DNA from: JAZDMK01 sp043800975
Lineage (GTDB): Bacteria; Bacteroidota; Bacteroidia; Bacteroidales; JAHJDW01
Direction: 5' to 3'
NCBI GenBank assembly: GCA_043800975.1
Contig: JAZDMK010000293.1
Coordinates: 1 to 17,237 of the forward strand
Length of the DNA stretch: 17,237 nt
In this document: in pieces, positions 1 to 7,066 of the stretch
How positions within the stretch are numbered: position 1 is the first letter of the stretch
Layout of the letters: each line of letters opens with the position of its first letter
Translations under genes and position numbers: made by a program
The notes under the pieces: generated by a model
Seen by the model: the letters and a program-made list of their open reading frames with translations, nothing else
Database searches by the model: none
Told to the model about the DNA's origin: nothing

Positions 1-21
1 AGCGGACAGCCCGGCGCTGCA

Positions 22-38
22 GCCCTGCTTTGCAGGGC
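22..38. other. Short perfect hairpin near the window edge
   Basis: A 7-bp perfect stem (GCCCTGC / GCAGGGC) with a 3-base loop lies downstream of the minus-strand OmpA-like gene. It is followed by no T-tract on either strand, so it is not a standard intrinsic terminator. An A/T-rich stretch with repeated TTATTAG words (about 41-70) separates it from the gene. Its role is unknown, and the rest of positions 1-131 shows no gene. Confidence 0.4.
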
Positions 39-131
39 AGTTATTAGTTAATTGTTATTAAGTTATTAGTAAAAAAGATACTTAGTAAAAACACAAAGTG
101 CAGCGGGCGCCAAAGAAATTAAAAATATTTT

Positions 132-638
132 TTATTTCGCACACGGATCTCCCGCCAGCAAACCGCCTCCATCTACAGGCATCCCGCCTATGGCTTTTGC
201 GCGAAGCTCGGCATTGGCAAACACACAGCGTGTATTCGCGGCTTTGCCTTCCGCTGTGGAATTTTCGGCAACCGGCTTGTAGGTACCGAAGCCAACGGGC
301 AACAATCGTTTGCAATCAATTCCTTTATCGACGAGCCATTTGCAAACGGCCAGCGAACGTTTCATGGTGAGTTCCACATCTGCTTTTTCATCGTTGGTAC
401 CGCTCACGTGGGCTTCCACGCGCATCAGCGTGATGTATGTTTTTGCATTCAGATAATCCACCACATGCTGAAGCGGCACATTGCTCTCGGGTTTTAATTT
501 GTCGGATTGCGTTTCAAAAACAATGGGCGAAGGTAACACCAGTTCGTTGTATTCGATTTTAAATTCGGTTTGTGCATTTGCATAAAGTGAAATGCTGAAT
601 AAAAAAAGGATGATTGGAATTGATTTTTTCATTTTCAT
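132..638 (-). CDS. Small exported OmpA-family (peptidoglycan-associated) domain protein
   Basis: This 168-residue protein has a signal peptide (about residues 1-22, hydrophobic core IILFLFSISLY, cleavage after A-N-A) and a single OmpA C-terminal-like domain (about residues 38-145). Visible landmarks are the IVFETQSDKL opening strand, the TMKRSLAVCKWLVDKGI helix with the conserved Arg94, and the LPVGFGTYKPVAEN segment. The usual GHTD motif has become AHVSG and the usual NRRVE is NTRCVF, so peptidoglycan binding may be weakened or altered. There is no lipobox and no beta-barrel, so a soluble periplasmic protein is likely. Met1 and Met3 are both possible starts. The gene lies 15 bases after the stop of the upstream metallopeptidase gene and has no room for its own promoter, so the two are probably co-transcribed. 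The family call is fairly secure; the function is inferred. Confidence 0.8.
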   Translation of the reverse strand: MKMKKSIPIILFLFSISLYANAQTEFKIEYNELVLPSPIVFETQSDKLKPESNVPLQHVVDYLNAKTYITLMRVEAHVSGTNDEKADVELTMKRSLAVCKWLVDKGIDCKRLLPVGFGTYKPVAENSTAEGKAANTRCVFANAELRAKAIGGMPVDGGGLLAGDPCAK

Positions 639-653
639 AATTTCAATTTAGAA

Positions 654-2213
654 TTAATTCTTCACAAATCTTACACTCCCGCTTCTGTTGCCATTGCTGA
701 CACGCAGTGCGTATAAACCGGGTGCCAGGCTGCTGATATCAATACGGTTTTTTCCTGCATTTGCATTTGTAGTCAGTACAACTTTTCCACTGATATCATA
801 TACTTCGGCTGTTGAAGACAAAATATTTTCTGCTAATGCAAAGCGTATTTCTGTAGAACCAGGATTGGGAAACACAGTAAATTCGATACTTTCAGCAACT
901 TCTTCCAAACCGGTGATAACGGAAGCGGAATAAGAATAGGTTGCCACATCGCCTTCATGAATCGTAGAATCCACATTCATGGCAACCATGATTAACTTAT
1001 TATAATTAATCCCCAGACTATCGGCAAGGAAGGTGGCATGGTTCGATGCATCAAGCGCAACGGGCGTTACACCCATCACCTGGTTGCCGGCTGTTTTAAT
1101 TTTTATAAAAGCCAGTCGGTATTTGGAAGCGGGATCTCCATTAAATTCAACTTGTAATTTTTTGGGTGTAGAAGAAAGAAAGGCTACATAATCGGAGCCG
1201 TATGCCGACACATCGGCATTAACAGTACTCAGCGGAAACACGGTGTGGTTGGTTGCCACGTGGGCCGCATTGAAACGAAAATGTGTATACGAATATATTC
1301 CGCCTGCGTAAACCGAGTCATCAATAAAATTAGCAATGCACCATTGTTCAAAGGCATCATCAAAACTTTCGGTATAGCCCAGACTGTCGAGCGTTGCTTC
1401 TACGCCATCGATTCCGTTCAGGTCGTTGTTCAGAAGCTGCGTGATGTAATTCCAGTTGCCATAATGTTCGTACATAAAAATCATAAACAGTTCGGCCTGG
1501 TTGTAATCGGAAAAATAAATCAGCGGAATATCAGGATCACCACAGAAGAAAGTTGAGTAATCCAATTCATTGTGTGCATAAAAACTTTCGGTAAGATACA
1601 CAGCTGCAAAAGTAGAAAAGCCTTCATCGACCCAGGCTTCTTCCCAATAAAGCGTAGGATTAACAACCGGATCGGGCGAATGGTCGCCGCGCCAGTGAAT
1701 GAGATGACCCAGCTCGTGCGCGCAAATTTCTTCCGCACTCCAGTCGAAACTATCGGAAGCGATAAAAATCATTTCGTGTTCGTTGCTGTGTTTTCCCCAG
1801 GTTGTCATCACAAAACTTTCCGTCATCTGATTGGCGGGATCATAGTATCCGCCCCAGTTTGATTCATCCATAGAAAGAATGTAAATGGCCGAATCGTTAT
1901 CAAGCGCATCGGGAACCAGTCCATAGCGCGCTGTTAACTGAGGAATAAAATCATTATCGAAACGAGAGACCAGATTATCAATGGCCGACTGTGAAGGCTG
2001 CGTACCGACAATTTCAACAAACACATAGCAATGCGTTCCTGCTTTTTTACACACGGCTTCTACCGTCCGCTGCGGTGTTCCCCAGAGTGGTGGCCAGTCG
2101 ATGTAAGATACCGACCAGAAGGTAACGGTATCGCCTTCCTGCACCTGCGCGCGGGATGGAATAGAAAGAACAAGCATGATTGCTGCGAAGAGGAACAGGG
2201 AGAATTTTTTCAT
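654..2213 (-). CDS. Secreted HExxH zinc metallopeptidase with T9SS sorting domain
   Basis: I start this 519-residue protein at the ATG at 2213, because it opens directly with a typical signal peptide (MKKFSLFLFAAIML...PSRAQ). An in-frame ATG at 2357 would add 48 residues with no such character. Residues 165-173 contain HELGH, the HExxH zinc site, and WVDEGF at 194-199 supplies a likely third ligand, Glu197, as in gluzincins. The pattern resembles hyicolysin-type (M30) or related secreted peptidases, but the exact family is uncertain. The C-terminal 75 residues are a T9SS type A sorting domain (VFPNPGSTEIRF, EVYDISGKVV, LAPGLYALRV, ending VKN). The protein should therefore pass the Sec pathway, cross the outer membrane by T9SS and end up on the surface or outside. 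Its substrate cannot be inferred. It leads a probable operon with the downstream OmpA-like gene. The leader appears long, about 165 bases, and contains an inverted-repeat element. Confidence 0.85.
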   Translation of the reverse strand: MKKFSLFLFAAIMLVLSIPSRAQVQEGDTVTFWSVSYIDWPPLWGTPQRTVEAVCKKAGTHCYVFVEIVGTQPSQSAIDNLVSRFDNDFIPQLTARYGLVPDALDNDSAIYILSMDESNWGGYYDPANQMTESFVMTTWGKHSNEHEMIFIASDSFDWSAEEICAHELGHLIHWRGDHSPDPVVNPTLYWEEAWVDEGFSTFAAVYLTESFYAHNELDYSTFFCGDPDIPLIYFSDYNQAELFMIFMYEHYGNWNYITQLLNNDLNGIDGVEATLDSLGYTESFDDAFEQWCIANFIDDSVYAGGIYSYTHFRFNAAHVATNHTVFPLSTVNADVSAYGSDYVAFLSSTPKKLQVEFNGDPASKYRLAFIKIKTAGNQVMGVTPVALDASNHATFLADSLGINYNKLIMVAMNVDSTIHEGDVATYSYSASVITGLEEVAESIEFTVFPNPGSTEIRFALAENILSSTAEVYDISGKVVLTTNANAGKNRIDISSLAPGLYALRVSNGNRSGSVRFVKN

Positions 2214-2247
2214 ATAAATAAATATTTTTACGTTTTCATTTTCAAAA

Positions 2248-2344
2248 CACATAGCGCACTCCGCCGCGGCGGAGAAAATGCACACATAGGCACATACAAT
2301 TTTGCAAAAGATTATGTGTCTATGTTTACCTATGATTCTATGTG
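2248..2344. repeat. CTATGTG/CACATAG inverted-repeat element with 16-bp palindrome
   Basis: CACATAG-type words occur at 2248-2254, 2283-2289 and 2291-2296. Their inverted partners (TATGTG/CTATGTG type) are at 2313-2318, 2320-2325, 2330-2334 and 2338-2344. The inner arms 2285-2296 and 2313-2324 pair over 12 positions with one G-T mismatch, around a loop holding the palindrome TTTTGCAAAA. The outer arms 2248-2254 and 2338-2344 are perfect over 7 bp. A separate, GC-only-cored perfect 16-bp palindrome (CTCCGCCGCGGCGGAG) lies at 2259-2274 in otherwise A/T-rich DNA. The element sits in the presumed 5' leader of the metallopeptidase gene. It could be a dispersed intergenic repeat or an RNA or cruciform structure. 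Confidence 0.6.
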
Positions 2345-2385
2345 ATAAAAAAAGCATTCATTATTCAACATTAAGTTAAAAAATA

Positions 2386-2417
2386 CAAATATAGATTTTC
2401 AAACTGAATAAATGAAA
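2386..2417 (-). promoter_or_regulatory. Candidate Bacteroidota promoter for the metallopeptidase operon
   Basis: On the minus strand TATATTTG (2393-2386) matches the Bacteroidota -7 consensus TAnnTTTG exactly. TTTC (2417-2414), 20 bases upstream, is a three-of-four match to the -33 TTTG. It would start transcription near 2379, leaving a leader of about 165 bases that includes the inverted-repeat element. Confidence 0.45.
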
Positions 2418-2435
2418 AGCGATCCGTGAAATTGA

Positions 2436-2467
2436 TTTGGAATTGTGCATAGAATAGATTAATATTG
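2436..2467 (+). promoter_or_regulatory. Candidate Bacteroidota promoter for the propeller-gene pair
   Basis: TTTG at 2436-2439 is followed after 20 bases by TAATATTG at 2460-2467, seven of eight to TAnnTTTG with allowance for one mismatch. Predicted initiation near 2474 gives a leader of about 30 bases before the ATG at 2505. It is divergent from the metallopeptidase promoter. Confidence 0.5.
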
Positions 2468-2504
2468 TACAGTGAATCCCAACATCAATTAAAAACTTAT
2501 TTGT

Positions 2505-4076
2505 ATGAAAAAGCTATTTACTCTTTGCGTAGTTATTGTTGCAGCCTTATCATCTCTATCGGCTCAATCAACCGCCTTTCATGTCCGCTATGGCAACCAG
2601 CCCTTTACCATCCCATACGGGATTCAGCAGACAGCTGACGGTGGTTATATCCAGTGCGGATACGTTTCCGACGGCATAAGCTATGACGCATGGCTCATGA
2701 AAACAAGCAACACCGGTACTGTAACCTGGTCAAAAAAATACCACGGAAACGGCGACTGCGGATTCTATGATGTGACTCAAACTTCCGACGGCGGATTTAT
2801 TGCCTGCGGAACGTTCGTTTCATCCGTGGGCTCAGTCGACAGGGCACTGGTTGTAAAAACCAATTCCACCGGAGATACGCTATGGACAAGGCAGTACGGA
2901 ACAGACGGTGAGGATTTCAATCAGGTAATCCAGTGTACTGACGGTGGGTACGCCTTTGCCGGCACAACGAATTCATACGCCAACGGTGCATCGAATGACA
3001 TCTATGTTGTAAAAACCACTTCTTCCGGAAACATAGAATGGATGAAAGGTATTGGCATTCCTGACTCTGTCGACTGGGGCGGCAGCATTCAGCAGACCGC
3101 TGATCAGGGATTTATTGTTTGCGGTACGGTAAGATATTCGGCGGGAAAGCGAAACGCATACCTTGCCCGGTTTAACGCAACCGGCGACACGCTTTGGACA
3201 AGGGTATATTTATTTGCTGAAGATCTGGAGGCTCTAGACGTGATTGTCACAACAGACGGTGGCTTTATGCTTGCTTGCAATACCTTAGACTTTGCCACTA
3301 ACGATCACGATATTTTGCTCATTAAAACCGATGCATCCGGTCTGGTAACCTGGGCACAAACATACGCGACACAGAATGACGAAGAACCCTGCAACGTCTT
3401 TGAAACTACTAACGGCTATCACATCGGAGGATATCAGGAAAACAACAGTTACAATTATGACGCACTTTTCATTCGGGTTGGCACCGGCGGCGCCCTTCTA
3501 TGGAGCAATGCGCACGGCACATCTGATGACGAAGAAGTTTTCGGAATGTGCAAAACATCCGACGGTGGTTTCATCGGCACAGGCTACATGGACAAATCCG
3601 GTTCGCCAGGAATTGTATACGGCTACACGATCAAGACTCAGTCCAATGGTTATGCTGCAGGCTGTAATGCAGGCACCGCCTCTATTATCTCCAACAGCGC
3701 TACCATTCAAACCACCCGTGCCGGTGCCATGGATTCAGGCAACGAATTGCTAGCGGGAGGGATAACTGCATCGGACGCAGGTATTGTCGACAGCACATAT
3801 TGTTATTTCGTGGGAATTGAGGAAAGTGACGTAAACAGCCAACTTTCTGTATACCCCAACCCAACCACCGGCCTTGTCACACTTGACCTGGGCGATGCAC
3901 AAAATTTCAGTGAAATAAAAATATACAACAGCATCGGTGGTTTGGTTGGTAGTGAAAATGTAAAATCAGTTTCAGGAAAAGTAATTATTGATCTCAGCAA
4001 ATACGGAAAGGGATTATTCTTCCTCACTTCTTCGAATGCAGAAAAAACTTTTTCGGTGAAGGTGCTGGTGGAATAA
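2505..4076 (+). CDS. T9SS-secreted seven-repeat (predicted beta-propeller) surface protein, copy 1
   Basis: This 523-residue protein has a signal peptide (MKKLFTLCVVIVAALSSLSAQ). Seven repeats of about 51 residues follow. Their cores start near residues 41, 92, 143, 197, 248, 299 and 349, with a core pattern like QTSDGGFIACG...DxxVVKTxxxGDTLWTRxYG. Seven evenly spaced all-beta repeats strongly suggest a seven-bladed propeller. A short segment with conserved cysteines (AAGCN, DSTYC) comes next. The T9SS type A sorting domain (SVYPNPTTG to the C-terminus) occupies about residues 448-523. Proteins of this kind are common in Bacteroidota but lack an assigned biochemical function, and I see no catalytic motif; binding or adhesion is an inference. 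The neighbour 18 bases downstream is a paralogue of the same design, so the pair probably forms an operon. The last 200 bp are almost identical to those of that neighbour. Confidence 0.88.
   Translation: MKKLFTLCVVIVAALSSLSAQSTAFHVRYGNQPFTIPYGIQQTADGGYIQCGYVSDGISYDAWLMKTSNTGTVTWSKKYHGNGDCGFYDVTQTSDGGFIACGTFVSSVGSVDRALVVKTNSTGDTLWTRQYGTDGEDFNQVIQCTDGGYAFAGTTNSYANGASNDIYVVKTTSSGNIEWMKGIGIPDSVDWGGSIQQTADQGFIVCGTVRYSAGKRNAYLARFNATGDTLWTRVYLFAEDLEALDVIVTTDGGFMLACNTLDFATNDHDILLIKTDASGLVTWAQTYATQNDEEPCNVFETTNGYHIGGYQENNSYNYDALFIRVGTGGALLWSNAHGTSDDEEVFGMCKTSDGGFIGTGYMDKSGSPGIVYGYTIKTQSNGYAAGCNAGTASIISNSATIQTTRAGAMDSGNELLAGGITASDAGIVDSTYCYFVGIEESDVNSQLSVYPNPTTGLVTLDLGDAQNFSEIKIYNSIGGLVGSENVKSVSGKVIIDLSKYGKGLFFLTSSNAEKTFSVKVLVE
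3877..4076 (+). repeat. Near-identical sorting-domain DNA, copy A
   Basis: These 200 bp match 5455-5654 without any gap (constant offset 1578). I count 11 mismatches by eye, about 95% identity, including one run of roughly 67 identical bases. Immediately upstream (3850-3876) identity falls to about 74%, and beyond that the two genes do not align readily at the base level. Confidence 0.9.
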
Positions 4077-4094
4077 AAAATTTGAAAATATTTA

Positions 4095-5654
4095 ATGAAA
4101 AAATTTTTACTAATAACAGTAATGTTTTCGGAAATTTTGATTTGCACAGCGCAAAACAATATTTTTCAAAAACAAATTAAATCAGGTAATGGTTATGGCT
4201 ATGCTTCAGGGATTGAAACCAACGGTGGTGGCTTTGCCTTTGTAGGCGCACAGATTCCCACTAGCGGTGCAGATGTTAGTTGCATACTTACTGCAACCAA
4301 TAATCTTGGCACCCCACTCTGGACAAGAGCATACGGGTATGCAGGAACACAGATATTTTCCAGTATTCAACAAACTTCAGACGGTGGTTTTGTTTTGGGC
4401 GGAACGTCTGACCATGCATCCGGAGTTAGTGGTTCGAAAGGAATCATTGTAAAAACAAACAGCAGCGGTGATACCACATGGTGCCGCGCATACGGAGGAG
4501 AGGATGGCGAAGAATTTACGAAAGTGCGGCAAACTGAAGACGGAGGTTATATCGCAATAGGCAAAACCAGCACTTCTGCGGGGGCATCTGATGACATTTA
4601 TGTTGTAAAAGTGAATACCACCGGAGCTATACAATGGACTCGGACTTTTGGAGTTTCTGTCGATAATGACTGGGGTTCAAGTGTTGAACAAACATCCGAT
4701 CAGGGGTACATTATTGCGGGAGCCGTATTTGATGGAGTTACTCATAATGCATGCATGATACGCTTAAACAGCAGCGGAGATACGTTATGGACTTGTCATT
4801 ACAACGGAGCCAGTTACGACTATGGTTATAATGCAATTCAAACACAGGACGGGGGATTTATTCTCGTTGGATCCACTTACTCAACGGGAAGTGGAAATGG
4901 CGATATACTTGTAGTTAAAACTGACCCAAACGGAAACACTCAATGGTCAAAAGTATATGGCACATCTGAAACAGAAACAGGACTTTCAATTCTACAACTA
5001 GGTTCAGGTGATTATTTAATTGGTGCAAATCAGGATGCAAATCTGATTAATTATGTTTTATTAAAAATAACTTCTACCGGATCAATGAGCTGGTCGAAAC
5101 AATATGGCACCAATGATTTAACTTTTCAAGACATGAATATCACACAAAATGATGGAGCATTAATGTCTGGGGTCAGGCATACAGCTTCAGGATTTTCAGC
5201 ATTTGTTGTTAAAGCTGATGGAGCCGGAAATGCTGCAGGTTGCAATACAACAGATGCATCTTTAATTGAAGGTAATGGAGATTTCACAATTAAAAAACAA
5301 GTTGTTGTCGGAACAAGTGGTAATGCATATTCCTTTAAAATTGTCGCAACTACAATAACAACAACAGACAGCACACTTTGCTCCGGACTTGACATCAACG
5401 AGAATACTGAAAAATTTGGTATGACTGTGTTCCCCAACCCCACTTCCGGCCATATCACACTTGACCTGGGCGATGCACAAAATTTCAGTGAAATTAAAAT
5501 ATACAACAGCATCGGTGGTTTGGTTGGTAGTGAAAATGTAAAATCAGTTTCAGGAAAAGTAAATATTGATCTGAGCCAATACGGAAAGGGATTATTCTTA
5601 CTCACTTCTTCAAATACAGAAAATACTTTTTCGGTGAAGGTGCTTGTGGAGTAG
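4095..5654 (+). CDS. T9SS-secreted seven-repeat (predicted beta-propeller) surface protein, copy 2
   Basis: This 519-residue paralogue of the preceding gene has a shorter, less classical signal peptide (MKKFLLITVMFSEILICTAQ). It carries seven repeats with cores near residues 43, 95, 148, 201, 251, 303 and 352. The fourth repeat keeps the same unusual DQG in place of DGG as in the sister protein, so the blades correspond one to one and the pair arose by whole-gene duplication. The last repeats are degenerate (GSGDYLIG, NDGALMSG). The Cys-containing linker (AAGCN, DSTLC) and the T9SS type A tail (VFPNPTSG to the C-terminus) are present. The last 65 residues differ from copy 1 at only 5 positions, while the blades differ far more. 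Base composition looks more A/T-rich than in copy 1. It starts 18 bases after copy 1 with no promoter-like gap and is followed by an intrinsic terminator. No enzymatic role is visible. Confidence 0.88.
   Translation: MKKFLLITVMFSEILICTAQNNIFQKQIKSGNGYGYASGIETNGGGFAFVGAQIPTSGADVSCILTATNNLGTPLWTRAYGYAGTQIFSSIQQTSDGGFVLGGTSDHASGVSGSKGIIVKTNSSGDTTWCRAYGGEDGEEFTKVRQTEDGGYIAIGKTSTSAGASDDIYVVKVNTTGAIQWTRTFGVSVDNDWGSSVEQTSDQGYIIAGAVFDGVTHNACMIRLNSSGDTLWTCHYNGASYDYGYNAIQTQDGGFILVGSTYSTGSGNGDILVVKTDPNGNTQWSKVYGTSETETGLSILQLGSGDYLIGANQDANLINYVLLKITSTGSMSWSKQYGTNDLTFQDMNITQNDGALMSGVRHTASGFSAFVVKADGAGNAAGCNTTDASLIEGNGDFTIKKQVVVGTSGNAYSFKIVATTITTTDSTLCSGLDINENTEKFGMTVFPNPTSGHITLDLGDAQNFSEIKIYNSIGGLVGSENVKSVSGKVNIDLSQYGKGLFLLTSSNTENTFSVKVLVE
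5455..5654 (+). repeat. Near-identical sorting-domain DNA, copy B
   Basis: This is the partner of 3877-4076. Of the 10 differences before the stop codons, five are silent and five change an amino acid (Ile/Asn, Lys/Gln, Phe/Leu, Ala/Thr, Lys/Asn); the stop itself changes from TAA to TAG. Confidence 0.9.
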
Positions 5655-5708
5655 GCTGACGATATCTTTTCGCGTATCACTTATAAATAAAAGTGAACAT
5701 TTTTTCAT

Positions 5709-5761
5709 CGGAGATACAATAAAATGTTTTTTGTATACGTTATGTAGTATCTCCGTTTTTT
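5709..5761 (+). terminator. Intrinsic terminator after the propeller-gene pair
   Basis: A perfect 9-bp stem (CGGAGATAC at 5709-5717, GTATCTCCG at 5747-5755) encloses a 29-base loop and is followed by a run of six T (5756-5761). The loop is long for a terminator and can form a competing inner hairpin. Even so, position and T-tract fit the end of the 2505-5654 operon. Confidence 0.7.
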
Positions 5762-5802
5762 ATTAACGTTCTGCGAACCGTATTTTTTTTAACCTCTGCA
5801 TT

Positions 5803-7047
5803 ATGAAAAGAATTCTCATCCCCGCAATCGTTTGCCTGCTGGCAATTTCAGCATCGGGTCAAACAAAAAAAAGCAGCGATATCCTTTTCGGATTTGACAA
5901 GTATTACCTGACGCCTGCCTCCATAGCTTCGCTCGACAGTTTGATCAACATCATTGGGGTTACCAACGATTTCAGAATTGTTTTAAAAGGCCATACTGAT
6001 AATGTGGATGATGATCAGTACAATCTTTCACTATCTGAAAAAAGAAACAATGCCGTAAAAAATTATCTGGTCAATAAAGGAATTTCTTCGGATAAAATTA
6101 GCTGTATTCCCTTTGGTGAATCAAAACCGGTTTTAAGCAACACAAACGAGCAAAATAAATACAGAAACCGTCGTGTGGAAATTTATTACACCAGCGATAC
6201 GGATGATCCGGTGTTTGTGAAATACAATCCACCCAAAGACAAAAAAGCAGTAGTAAAGAAATATGACTGTGATACGGTTTTAAAACTTGCACAGGGAACA
6301 AAAGTGATTATACCCGACTGCACGTTTTATCCTTATAAAATCAGCGAAATCGATTTTAACTTTATGGAAATTTATTCGGTTTGCGACATGCTGCATAAAG
6401 ATATTACGCTGCAAACCACCGATGGCGATTGCCTGACTTCCGGCGGAATGTTGTTTGCAAAACCCGTTGTAAACGGGCAAGATGTAAAGCCCAGAAAGGG
6501 AATGAAAATAAAATACATGATCCCGGCCACCAATAATTTTCTTGATAAGGAAATGAAACTATATGTAGAACAAAGAACAAAAAAAGGTGAGTTGCGTTGG
6601 GAAACGATTCCTGTAGAAGTTAAATTCGAAGGAGTGGGAGAAAAATATTATGTGTTTGAAGCGGATGTAATGACCGGCTTCAACATTGATAAGCCGCTGA
6701 TGGCACGCTGTATGGACGCCGGTCCCAAAGTAAAATTTCACAATTATAAAAACGCAAAGGTTTTATTGACCTACGAAGGAGAAAACTTCTTGTCGCAAGG
6801 GGTGCGCATCAAAAATAACAAGTATAGTCTTGTAAAAATCAACGAACAGAAGAACGCAGTTTTGACAATTACTGCTTATGATGAAAGAACAGCATTCATG
6901 GCTACCGGACCCTTGAAAGGTTTAAAATTCAACGAAAAGAAAAACACCTATTATGTAAAGAAAAAGTTCTTCAAACCTATTTTCCCGTATCCGGAAGATG
7001 AAAAACAAATGGATGATTTTCTTTGCAAGAAATTTTCTGGCGAGTAA
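5803..7047 (+). CDS. Exported protein with N-terminal OmpA domain and unassigned C-terminal half
   Basis: This 414-residue protein has a signal peptide (MKRILIPAIVCLLAISASGQ). An intact OmpA C-terminal-like domain lies at about residues 24-128, with ILFGFDKYYL, GHTDNVDDDQYNLSLSEKR (Asp66, Asn74, Arg81), IPFGESKPV and NRRVEI. These are the residues expected to bind peptidoglycan. The domain is at the N-terminus, whereas it normally closes a protein. The remaining 285 residues (about 130-414) are soluble and mixed alpha/beta. They include a segment (GGMLFAKPVVNGQDVKPRKG, about 214-233) of a type I associate with Bacteroidota envelope proteins but cannot name. There is no lipobox and no membrane segment, so a periplasmic protein held to peptidoglycan is likely. 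The gene begins 148 bases after the previous stop, beyond a terminator. It is followed after 19 bases by a small exported gene that may be co-transcribed or have its own promoter. Confidence 0.82.
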   Translation: MKRILIPAIVCLLAISASGQTKKSSDILFGFDKYYLTPASIASLDSLINIIGVTNDFRIVLKGHTDNVDDDQYNLSLSEKRNNAVKNYLVNKGISSDKISCIPFGESKPVLSNTNEQNKYRNRRVEIYYTSDTDDPVFVKYNPPKDKKAVVKKYDCDTVLKLAQGTKVIIPDCTFYPYKISEIDFNFMEIYSVCDMLHKDITLQTTDGDCLTSGGMLFAKPVVNGQDVKPRKGMKIKYMIPATNNFLDKEMKLYVEQRTKKGELRWETIPVEVKFEGVGEKYYVFEADVMTGFNIDKPLMARCMDAGPKVKFHNYKNAKVLLTYEGENFLSQGVRIKNNKYSLVKINEQKNAVLTITAYDERTAFMATGPLKGLKFNEKKNTYYVKKKFFKPIFPYPEDEKQMDDFLCKKFSGE

Positions 7048-7051
7048 TTAT

Positions 7052-7059
7052 TATCTTTG
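7052..7059 (+). promoter_or_regulatory. Perfect TAnnTTTG -7 element abutting a start codon
   Basis: TATCTTTG is an exact -7 consensus match and ends 7 bases before the ATG at 7067. If used, transcription would begin at or next to the start codon. No well-spaced TTTG is present; the nearest (7022-7025) is 26 bases away, so use as a promoter is uncertain. The ATG also lies in the loop of a 7-bp stem (ACCTGTT 7060-7066, AACAGGT 7070-7076). Confidence 0.35.
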
Positions 7060-7066
7060 ACCTGTT

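Noticed and set aside
22..38. Intrinsic terminator for the minus-strand operon
   Set aside because: The hairpin is perfect, but on the minus strand it is followed by GC-rich sequence rather than a T-run, and it lies about 95 bases after the stop.
2214..2357. N-terminal extension of the metallopeptidase from an ATG at 2357
   Set aside because: The extra 48 residues are Cys/His-rich, fall in the inverted-repeat region, and would bury a textbook signal peptide that begins at the ATG at 2213.
5126..5680. Minus-strand frame opposite the second propeller gene, with a similar one opposite the first (3803-4159)
   Set aside because: Both are antisense shadows of the shared sorting-domain DNA; their similarity to each other comes from that duplication.
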